A stretch of DNA of 64,000 nucleotides from JAGOCV01 sp049445855 (lineage in GTDB: Bacteria > Pseudomonadota > Gammaproteobacteria > Burkholderiales > Burkholderiaceae_C): assembly GCF_049445855.1 (NCBI RefSeq), contig NZ_JBMSDV010000005.1, positions 186,001 to 250,000 on the forward strand, read 5' to 3'. The notes beneath the pieces were generated by a model. That model worked only from the letters and a program-made list of their open reading frames with translations, was not told the DNA's origin and did not search any database. The translations under genes were made by a program, and so were the position numbers. The first letter of the stretch is position 1; each line of letters begins with the position of its first letter. This document shows positions 8,397 through 18,044 of the stretch, one piece after another.

Positions 8397-9601
8397 CGCG
8401 CGCCGTACAACCAGGGAATGTCCATCAGCCGCGCGCCGAAGAGCCGCAGCGAAACATCCCGCGCGTGCCGCATCGGCCCGTCCAGATGGAAGATGCGCCC
8501 GTTGCGACGCGAACGCGCCTGCACCCTCGCCGCACGCTGCCAGCGCAGGTTCGCATAGCGGGAGAGCGCCGAAGGCACACCGATCTCCCCGGCCAGCGCG
8601 AGTGATGGCCCCAGCACCTGCGCATCCTCGATCGCCATGCCAGCGCCCTGCGCGACGTAAGGACGCATCGGATGCGCAGCGTCCCCGAGCAATGCGATGC
8701 GGCCCCGCGCCATCTGGTTCGCCGATGACAATGGCTCGCGGTCGCTGATCACCCACAGTCGCCACTCCGCTTCGACCTGCGCCAGCTCACGCAGCGGCGT
8801 GCACACATGCCCCATCGCCGCCTGCAGATCGGCCGCCACGGCGGCGTGGTCCCATGTCTGCGCATCGGTGTCCTGTCCCGCACGACCTTCGACAAAGAAC
8901 ACGAGGTTCAGCAGTTCGCCCCCACGCAACGGGTACGTCACCGCATGCAGGCGCGGACCGAGCCACGCCGTCACGCTCTGGCTGCGCAGCCGTTCGGGCA
9001 GAGCGGACTGTGGCAGCACGGCACGGTAAGCGACGTGCCCCGAAGGTTCGGCGGGTCCGTCACCCAGCAACTGCGCGCGCACGGTGCTCCAGATGCCGTC
9101 TGCGCCGACCAGCGCGTCGGCCTCCACCTCGAGGTCGGACGCCGTGCGCACATGCACGACACCGCTGCCTCCACCACCCGTCGCATCCGCGGTTTCGCGA
9201 ACCTCGACGATGCGCCCGGCGGGATGGAGACTGATGCCATCCATGCCACGCACCGCATCGAGCAGCAGCGCATGCAGGTCCGCCCGATGCACGGTGAAAT
9301 AAGGCGATCCATGGCGCGCAGAAATTTCGTTGCCCAAGGGCATGGACGCCAACTCCGCACCGGTCAGCGCATCACGCGCCATCAGGCGATCAGGCCGGGC
9401 GGCCACCGCAGCGAGCGCATCGCCCATGCCCCAGCTGGAGAGGATGCGCGTGACGTTGGGGCCGAGCTGGATGCCCGCGCCGATCTCGCCGAACACCGGC
9501 GTCTGCTCGTACACCCGCACCTGCCATGAATGGCGGGCAGCCGCCCATGCAGCGGCGAGCCCGCCGATGCCGGCGCCTGTCACGAGGAGCTGTTCTTGCA
9601 T
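8390..9601 (-). CDS. FAD-dependent monooxygenase (class A, salicylate hydroxylase-like)
   Basis: The 403-residue protein has the three flavoprotein hydroxylase fingerprints: the dinucleotide fold TGAGIGGLAAAWAA near residue 10, the DG motif LVGADGIWSTVRAQLL in the middle and the GD motif LLGDAAHPMRPYVAQGAG with AIEDAQVL after it. This is the family of salicylate 1-hydroxylase and 3-hydroxybenzoate 6-hydroxylase, which hydroxylate aromatic acids using NAD(P)H and oxygen. I start at the ATG at 9601, because the 28 upstream codons are not family-like. It lies tail to tail with the kynurenine operon, which produces anthranilate, so an aromatic acid substrate is plausible. The actual substrate cannot be read from sequence. 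Confidence 0.85.
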   Translation of the reverse strand: MQEQLLVTGAGIGGLAAAWAAARHSWQVRVYEQTPVFGEIGAGIQLGPNVTRILSSWGMGDALAAVAARPDRLMARDALTGAELASMPLGNEISARHGSPYFTVHRADLHALLLDAVRGMDGISLHPAGRIVEVRETADATGGGGSGVVHVRTASDLEVEADALVGADGIWSTVRAQLLGDGPAEPSGHVAYRAVLPQSALPERLRSQSVTAWLGPRLHAVTYPLRGGELLNLVFFVEGRAGQDTDAQTWDHAAVAADLQAAMGHVCTPLRELAQVEAEWRLWVISDREPLSSANQMARGRIALLGDAAHPMRPYVAQGAGMAIEDAQVLGPSLALAGEIGVPSALSRYANLRWQRAARVQARSRRNGRIFHLDGPMRHARDVSLRLFGARLMDIPWLYGARL

Positions 9602-9644
9602 GCCGCTATTCTTGCACCCCGGAATTGCCGGGGCTGGCGGCAGA

Positions 9645-9896
9645 TCAAGGCCTCGGTTGCCGCGCGATGCGCTCGATGGAAACACGCGTCACGCCCGGGT
9701 CACCTGGCTGGCTGCTGCAGGCATCCGCAGGTGCAGACGGTCCACAGGCGTCGCAACTCCCGCAAGCAGATGCCGAGCACTTGCCCGACGAGATTGACGA
9801 GAGGCGCAACGCCTGGCGCCAGCGCGCCGGCATCCAGCGCCAGGCCAGATGCAGCACGGCGGCGACCACGATGATGGCGACGATGCATTCCTGCAT
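9645..9896 (-). CDS. Small Cys-rich membrane protein associated with FeoB
   Basis: An 83-residue reading frame begins 3 nt after the feoB stop. Residues 4-20 form one membrane helix (CIVAIIVVAAVLHLAWRW). A basic stretch follows, then a Cys-rich tail with CSASACGSCDAC and one more Cys. This resembles the single-span FeoB-associated Cys-rich proteins found after feoB in many proteobacteria, which are thought to occupy the FeoC position. It lacks the winged-helix of enterobacterial FeoC. Iron handling or FeoB regulation is inferred from position and cysteines only. Confidence 0.72.
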   Translation of the reverse strand: MQECIVAIIVVAAVLHLAWRWMPARWRQALRLSSISSGKCSASACGSCDACGPSAPADACSSQPGDPGVTRVSIERIARQPRP

Positions 9897-9898
9897 GC

Positions 9899-11794
9899 TC
9901 AGGCCCCCAGCCATGCCGCCACGCGGTAGGTGATGAAGCTCGCGGCGTAGGCCAGCGCAAAGAGATAGCCCGCCATCGCGCCCGCGAGCCGCCACGAACC
10001 CGTCTCGCGCCGCACGGTAACCAGCGTCGAGATGCATTGCGGCGCGAACACATACCAGACCAGCAGCGACAGCGCGGTCGCCATCGACCATTGCGCTGCA
10101 ATGATCGGTGCCAGTTGCACCGCCGCATCTTCACCACCCGACAGCGCATACACGGTGCCCAGCGCACCCACGGCGACTTCGCGTGCCGCGAGACCCGGCA
10201 CCAGCGCAATGGAGATCTGCCAGTTGAAGCCGATGGGTGCGAACAGGACCTCGAGCCCGCGGCCCAGCAGGCCCGCAACGCTGTAGTAGATCGGCGGATG
10301 CGAGGCGCCTTCGGGTGCGCCCGGGAAGCTGGAGAGGAACCACAACACCACCATCAGTGACAGGATGATGGTGCCGACCCTGCGCAGGAAGATGCGCGCG
10401 CGATCGTGGAGTCCCATCACCAGGTTGCGGATGCCCGGCCAGCGGTACGCCGGCAATTCCATCAGCAGCGGCGACAGTTGCCGGTCTCCGCGCAACCACT
10501 TGAAGGCCCATGCCACGACCATCGCCGACACGACGCCGCCGACATACAAGGCGAACAGCACCAGGCCTTGCAGGTTGAAGCCGCCCGCCACTTCACGTGC
10601 CGGGATGAATGCGCCGATCAGCAGTGCATAGACAGGCAGCCGTGCGGAACACGTCATCAGCGGCGCGATCATGATCGTTACCAGCCGGTCCCGCCAGTGC
10701 GTGATGGTGCGCGTCGCCATCACGCCGGGAATCGCGCACGCGAAACTCGACAGCAGCGGGATGAACGAACGCCCCGACAGGCCCACGCTGCCCATCACGC
10801 GGTCCAGCAGGAAAGCCGCGCGCGGCAGATAGCCAGAGTCTTCCAGCGCGAGGATGAACAGGAACAGGATGAGGATCTGCGGCAGGAACACGAGCACGCT
10901 CCCCGCCCCCGCGATCACGCCGTCCACGATCAGGCTGCGCAGCACGCCAGTGGCCATGTGCGCCTGCACCCATGCACCCAACCCTTCGACGCCGGACTTG
11001 ATCAGCTCCATCGGCCATTCGGCCCAACTGAACACGGCCTGGAACATGAGGAACAACACCCCTGCCAGCAACGGGAGGCCCCACAAGGGGTGCAGCACGA
11101 TGCGATCGATCTGGTCGGTGAAGCCGAGCGGGTTGCGCGCATCCGGCGCAATCACGACGGACAGGATGCGGCGCACCTCGGCCTGCGTGGCGAGCACGTC
11201 GGCGATCTCCGCCCTGTCGATCCGGACATCGGCAGCCTTCTCGTCAACGCGCGCTGCAAGCGCGCTCCAGTCCAGCCGATCGAGCGCTTCGAGCAACGGC
11301 AACGCACCGTCGCTGCGCACGCCCACGGTCTCCACCACCGGCATGCCGAGTTCCTGCGACAGGCGCGCCCGGTCGATGCGGATGCCGCGCCGCCCGGCCA
11401 TGTCGCTCATGTTGAGCACCATCACCATCGGCCGCCCCAGGCGCTTCGCCTCGAGCACCAGTCGCAGGTTCAGGCGCAGGTTCGTTGCATCGGTCACGCA
11501 GACCAGCAAGTGCGGCGCGGGTTCATCGCTGCGCCTGCCCAGCACGACATCGCGCGTGATCGCCTCGTCGGCGGACATGGCATGCAGGCTGTAGGCGCCC
11601 GGCAGGTCAAGCACACGCACGTGGCGGCCCTGCGGCGTGCGCAGGGCGCCTTCCTTGCGTTCCACCGTCACGCCGGCATAGTTGGCCACCTTCTGACGGC
11701 TGCCGGTCAGCAGGTTGAACAGCGCCGTCTTGCCGCAGTTGGGATTGCCCAGCAGCGCCACGCGCAGCGGCGCCGCCTGAGCTGCCGCCGTCAT
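9899..11794 (-). CDS. feoB: Ferrous iron transporter FeoB
   Basis: FeoB imports Fe(II) across the inner membrane and has a cytosolic GTPase domain. The 631-residue product shows G1 GNPNCGKT (16-23), the conserved region NYAGVTVERKEG, G3 DLPGAYSL (63-70) and G4 LNMSD. It continues into a polytopic membrane part with the two gate motifs, one around SFACAIPGVMATR and one near the C-terminus. It is somewhat short compared with the enterobacterial protein of about 770 residues, but the domains appear complete. It overlaps feoA by 4 bp and is followed by the small Cys-rich protein. Confidence 0.95.
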   Translation of the reverse strand: MTAAAQAAPLRVALLGNPNCGKTALFNLLTGSRQKVANYAGVTVERKEGALRTPQGRHVRVLDLPGAYSLHAMSADEAITRDVVLGRRSDEPAPHLLVCVTDATNLRLNLRLVLEAKRLGRPMVMVLNMSDMAGRRGIRIDRARLSQELGMPVVETVGVRSDGALPLLEALDRLDWSALAARVDEKAADVRIDRAEIADVLATQAEVRRILSVVIAPDARNPLGFTDQIDRIVLHPLWGLPLLAGVLFLMFQAVFSWAEWPMELIKSGVEGLGAWVQAHMATGVLRSLIVDGVIAGAGSVLVFLPQILILFLFILALEDSGYLPRAAFLLDRVMGSVGLSGRSFIPLLSSFACAIPGVMATRTITHWRDRLVTIMIAPLMTCSARLPVYALLIGAFIPAREVAGGFNLQGLVLFALYVGGVVSAMVVAWAFKWLRGDRQLSPLLMELPAYRWPGIRNLVMGLHDRARIFLRRVGTIILSLMVVLWFLSSFPGAPEGASHPPIYYSVAGLLGRGLEVLFAPIGFNWQISIALVPGLAAREVAVGALGTVYALSGGEDAAVQLAPIIAAQWSMATALSLLVWYVFAPQCISTLVTVRRETGSWRLAGAMAGYLFALAYAASFITYRVAAWLGA

Positions 11795-12099
11795 GAAGAA
11801 GCTCCTTCGGCGCGCACCCTGACCAGCGCAGCTTCGTGGCGCCTGAGCGCGAAGGTCGTTCCGCCGACGCGCACGGCAATCGGGTCGCCGGAAGGGAAGC
11901 CGCGCGCCACAACGCGCACGGGCTCGCCCGGCAGGAAGCCGATTTCGACGAGACGCAGGATGATGTCGCGTTCCTGCGCATCGGTGGGTTCCTGTACGGC
12001 AGCCACGACGGCGTTCCGGCCGCGTGGCCAGTCGTCGAGACCGGTAGGAGCTGCCGTGTCGGCGGAGGCTGAAGGCAGCGTGCTGTTATCTGTTGTCAT
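11791..12099 (-). CDS. feoA: FeoA family protein
   Basis: FeoA is a small SH3-fold cytosolic protein needed for full FeoB activity. The 102-residue product carries the FeoA core at about residues 45-95 (LRLVEIGFLPGEPVRVVARG, then PIAVRVGGTTFALRRHEA). The N-terminal 30-40 residues are Thr/Ala/Ser-rich and probably unstructured. It shares ATGA with feoB. A Fur-box-like inverted repeat lies 12 nt upstream of its start, so iron repression of the whole feoAB unit is likely. Confidence 0.9.
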   Translation of the reverse strand: MTTDNSTLPSASADTAAPTGLDDWPRGRNAVVAAVQEPTDAQERDIILRLVEIGFLPGEPVRVVARGFPSGDPIAVRVGGTTFALRRHEAALVRVRAEGASS

Positions 12100-12110
12100 G
12101 GGCGGCCAAG

Positions 12111-12133
12111 TCGAGAATACGAATTATTCTCGA
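12111..12133 (-). promoter_or_regulatory. Predicted Fur box upstream of feoAB
   Basis: TCGAGAATA and TATTCTCGA form a perfect 9-bp inverted repeat around a 5-nt spacer. The inner 19 bases (12113-12131) match the classical 9-1-9 Fur consensus GATAATGATAATCATTATC at 13 of 19 positions by my count. It lies 12-34 nt before the feoA start, where a bound repressor would block transcription. A separate perfect palindrome TGACCATGGTCA is at 12151-12162. Confidence 0.72.
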
Positions 12134-12176
12134 AAAGTCCCACCCGTACCTGACCATGGTCAATGGAGCGTCCTCG

Positions 12177-15038
<2,862 letters not shown>

Positions 15039-15114
15039 CACGGACTCCTTGAATGAACCGGGGACAGGCTTCATTCTGGCAGCGTCCGGCGACCGAGGTG
15101 TGACTGGGGCTTTG

Positions 15115-15561
15115 TTACCACGTGCCGCCTGCGGCTTGCGCATGGACGGAGGAAGGCACAGCAGCACGCAGGCCGATCCACTGAAGCTCCGCCAGCACAA
15201 CCACCACCACCGCCTGCATCGCCACCCAGGCAAAGCCCAGCGACGTCATCGCGAAAGGCCCGGCCGCCAGCAGCCACACGCAGCCCACCGCCCACATGAA
15301 GTTGCCGACAATGAACAACCCGACCATCGCACGCGGGACCTCGGCGCGCAAGCTGGTCCACAGTGCGAGCGCCGCATAGACCAGAAGGAAGATGCCCGTG
15401 CCCAGAAGCAGCGACGCGGGCAAACCCGGCAGCCACGACGACACCAGGGAAACGGCAGCCACCTGAAGCGCGCCGCTCGCAAAGCACGATGCGGCATCGA
15501 CCTGCAGCACGCGGCGCAGGAACGAGGGCGAACGGAAAACGGGGGAGTGGAAGATCGACAT
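15115..15561 (-). CDS. Small integral membrane protein of unknown function
   Basis: A 148-residue protein with four predicted transmembrane helices, for example GALQVAAVSLVSSWL, GTGIFLLVYAALALW, MVGLFIVGNFMWAVGCVWLL and VAMQAVVVVVLAELQW. The ATG at 15561 is preceded at good distance by AAGGAG; longer starts lack this. I cannot name a family with certainty. It is divergent from the XRE/MmyB regulator at 15669 with 107 bp between them, so it is a natural candidate target of that regulator. It reads toward acnA, 76 bp ahead of that gene. Confidence 0.65.
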   Translation of the reverse strand: MSIFHSPVFRSPSFLRRVLQVDAASCFASGALQVAAVSLVSSWLPGLPASLLLGTGIFLLVYAALALWTSLRAEVPRAMVGLFIVGNFMWAVGCVWLLAAGPFAMTSLGFAWVAMQAVVVVVLAELQWIGLRAAVPSSVHAQAAGGTW

Positions 15562-15668
15562 GACAGGCTCCTTGTTGAACATGGCGCCATCGTCGTGCGA
15601 AGACTGAATCGGGTCGATGACCTGGCAGGTCATCGACTGCCTGCGGCTTTCACCTACGATCCGGCTTC

Positions 15669-16502
15669 ATGAACAGCCCTGTCGCTTCCGCACACGCCTC
15701 CGTACACGCCCTGCCCGGCCTCCGGTCGCCCTTCGGTGAACACCTGCGCTACTGGCGGCAGCATCGTCGCCTGAGCCAGCTGGACCTGGCGCAGGACGCC
15801 GACATCTCCACCCGCCACCTGAGCTTCGTGGAAACCGGCAAGTCCGCCCCCAGCCGCGAGATGGTGCTGCGACTGGCCGAGCGGCTGGATGTGCCACTGC
15901 GGCAGCGCAATGCGTTGCTGGTGGCCGCTGGCTTCGCTCCGATGTACCGCGAGCGGACGCTGGACGACCCTGACCTGTCCGCCGCTCGGGCTGCGGTGGA
16001 TCTGGTGCTCAAGGGCCACGAGCCGTATCCCGCGCTCGCCGTGGACCGCCACTGGAATCTGGTGAGCTACAACCGCATGGTGCCGATGCTGATGGCCGGC
16101 GCGGATGCCTCGTTGCTGACACCGCCGGTCAATGTGCTCCGGCTGTCGCTGCATCCGCAGGGCATCGCATCGCGGATCGTCAATCTCGCGCAGTGGCGCG
16201 AACACCTGTTCGAGCGGCTGCGCCAGCAGATCGCCGCAACGGCGGATGCCGACCTCGCGTCCTTGCTCGAAGAGCTGCGCAGCTATCCGTGCGACGACGC
16301 CGCAGCGACACATCTGCCCGGATTGCTCGGCAGCGTCGCCGTCCCGCTCCAGTTCCGTACGGACGCGGGCCTCCTGAGCTTCATCGGCACCACCACGATT
16401 TTCGGCTCCCCGGTGGACGTGACGCTGCAGGAGCTCGCCGTAGAATCCTTCTTCCCTGCGGACAATGCAACTGCCGAGGCGCTGCGACGCCTCGCTCCAT
16501 GA
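15669..16502 (+). CDS. XRE family transcriptional regulator with MmyB-like ligand domain
   Basis: The 277-residue protein has an N-terminal helix-turn-helix (about 22-80: RYWRQHRRLSQLDLAQDADI, STRHLSFVETGKSAPSREMV), then LAERLDVPLRQRNALLVAAG, the standard link to the MmyB-like ligand-binding domain that fills residues 100-275. Related regulators bind fatty acids or other hydrophobic ligands and often control a neighbouring oxidoreductase or membrane protein. Here the neighbours are a divergent small membrane protein and an acyltransferase overlapping by 4 bp. The regulator type is certain, the ligand and targets are not. Confidence 0.85.
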   Translation: MNSPVASAHASVHALPGLRSPFGEHLRYWRQHRRLSQLDLAQDADISTRHLSFVETGKSAPSREMVLRLAERLDVPLRQRNALLVAAGFAPMYRERTLDDPDLSAARAAVDLVLKGHEPYPALAVDRHWNLVSYNRMVPMLMAGADASLLTPPVNVLRLSLHPQGIASRIVNLAQWREHLFERLRQQIAATADADLASLLEELRSYPCDDAAATHLPGLLGSVAVPLQFRTDAGLLSFIGTTTIFGSPVDVTLQELAVESFFPADNATAEALRRLAP

Positions 16503-17476
16503 CTCCAGCAACGATCCGAGACACACCCGGCACGTCCCTCACCGTCGTCGACACCATCAAGGCCGTCGCGTCGCAGGTCATCGTGCTGCACCATCTGGCT
16601 TTCTACGGCCTGCTGTCGAATGCGGTGGAGCCGTATGCGCCGTCGGTGCTCGACTGGCTTTCCGAGTACGGCCGCATTGCGGTGCAATGCTTCCTCGTGG
16701 TGGGCGGATTCCTTGCCGCCAAGTCGCTCATGCCGGGCCTGGGTGCCACGTGGCGTCCCATCGGCGCAAGCAGTCTTCCGCCCTTGCTGTGGAAGCGCTA
16801 TGTGCGCCTGATGCGCCCCTACATCGTCGCCCTGCTGCTGGCTGTGGCTGCGGCCTGGCTCGCACGCTGGCTGGTGGCCGACCCGGACACCCCGCAAGCC
16901 CCGACGCTGGCGCAACTGGGCTGGCACCTCCTGCTCCTGCAGGACCTCATGGAGTCGCCCGCGCTCTCCGCAGGTGTCTGGTATGTCGCCATCGACATGC
17001 AACTGTATGCGCTCATGGCGGTGTGCTTCTTCGGCGCCTATGGCCTGGGCGTTGCGGCACATTGGGTGAGCAACGGCCGGTATCGCGAGATGGGCGCCGC
17101 CGTGCTGGCAGGCCTCGTGCTGCTTGCCCTGATGTTCGAATGGCGCAGCCGCATCGCGATGGCCGGCGTCACGGCGCTGGCCCTCATCGCCTTCACGCAG
17201 GCCCCGCCGTTGCGCGGCGAAAAGCTGTTGCAGCGCGTTGTCCGCGGTCTGTCACGCATCTCGTATTCGGTCTTCCTGATCCATTACCCCGTTTTCCTGG
17301 CCATCGGCTCAGTGGTGAGCTGGCAGTGGCCGGGCAATGCCATGGCCAGCAGCCTGGGTCTGGTGGCCGTCTGGGCATCGAGCCTGGGAGCCGGCATGCT
17401 GCTGCACCGCTTTGTCGAGGAGCCTTGGCGTCCAGGCAGCGCCAAGTGGAAGCCCGCGACCACAGCCAACGCCTGA
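16499..17476 (+). CDS. Acyltransferase 3 family membrane protein
   Basis: The 325-residue product is an OafA-like acyltransferase of the inner membrane, which would transfer acyl groups to a sugar or lipid substrate. It starts near residue 15 with TVVDTIKAVASQVIVLHHL, containing the helix that usually carries the catalytic histidine. It continues with RIAVQCFLVVGGFLAAKSL, RYVRLMRPYIVALLL and several further hydrophobic helices to RISYSVFLIHYPVFL. The ATG overlaps the stop of the XRE regulator (ATGA), so the two are co-translated. The substrate is unknown. Confidence 0.8.
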   Translation: MTPATIRDTPGTSLTVVDTIKAVASQVIVLHHLAFYGLLSNAVEPYAPSVLDWLSEYGRIAVQCFLVVGGFLAAKSLMPGLGATWRPIGASSLPPLLWKRYVRLMRPYIVALLLAVAAAWLARWLVADPDTPQAPTLAQLGWHLLLLQDLMESPALSAGVWYVAIDMQLYALMAVCFFGAYGLGVAAHWVSNGRYREMGAAVLAGLVLLALMFEWRSRIAMAGVTALALIAFTQAPPLRGEKLLQRVVRGLSRISYSVFLIHYPVFLAIGSVVSWQWPGNAMASSLGLVAVWASSLGAGMLLHRFVEEPWRPGSAKWKPATTANA

Positions 17477-17567
17477 CAGCACGCGTCGCCGCTGTCCGAC
17501 AGCGTGGAAGTGGCCCCTCCCGGATAGTTGAAGCTGATTGCGGCCACGGGGTCGCCGGGAGATCCAA

Positions 17568-17966
17568 ATGCATCGATCGTTCCACACCACTTCGTGGCTC
17601 GCCAGCGCTTTGCTGTGCGCCGGCGTTTTCTCCGGCGGCGCTGCATTCGCCCAGGTACCCGCAGCAGAGACTGCGGCCACCCAGGCGCAAATGCGCTATG
17701 AAGCGCGCATTGCGCAATGCAACACGGGCAATCTGCCTGCGCCCCAACGTGCCGCCTGCGTCCGCTCGGCAGGCGCAGAACTGGACGCGGCGCGCGTGGC
17801 ACCCGCGACTGCCCCGACGCTCGTTACCGGCGACGGCCGCGCGACGGTGGTGACCCCGTCAACCAATGTGGCACCGGTCATCACACCCAACCCCGCCACC
17901 GTGACCAACGGCATCACGACGCCGGACGGGCGCGCCACGGTAATCCCGAACAGTGTCGTGCAATAG
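17568..17966 (+). CDS. Small exported hypothetical protein
   Basis: This 132-residue protein has a clear Sec signal peptide (HTTSWLASALLCAGVFSGGAAFAQ, cleavage likely after AFA-Q in the thirties, written here as adjoining short parts). The mature part has a short helical segment with two Cys (about residues 50-66), then a low-complexity Thr/Pro/Val tail with two similar units, GDGRATVVTPS and PDGRATVIPNS. GGGAGATCC before the ATG at 17568 supports the start. No family is recognised. It is followed by the acnB terminator and converges on acnB. Confidence 0.6.
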   Translation: MHRSFHTTSWLASALLCAGVFSGGAAFAQVPAAETAATQAQMRYEARIAQCNTGNLPAPQRAACVRSAGAELDAARVAPATAPTLVTGDGRATVVTPSTNVAPVITPNPATVTNGITTPDGRATVIPNSVVQ

Positions 17967-18000
17967 CCGTCATGCAATAGCGTTCCCCGGTACGTCTCAA

Positions 18001-18026
18001 AAAAAACGGCTCCCGAGGGAGCCGTT
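18001..18026 (-). terminator. Intrinsic terminator of acnB
   Basis: AACGGCTCCC and GGGAGCCGTT form a perfect 10-bp stem at 18005-18026. On the minus strand the stem is followed by an unbroken T-run, right after the acnB stop at 18045. Confidence 0.92.
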
Positions 18027-18044
18027 CTTCATACGTGACCCGGA

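Noticed and set aside
8390..9601. Kynurenine 3-monooxygenase as the partner of kynBUA
   Set aside because: The protein is shorter than typical KMO and its motifs resemble salicylate-type hydroxylases; no C-terminal membrane segment typical of KMO is visible.
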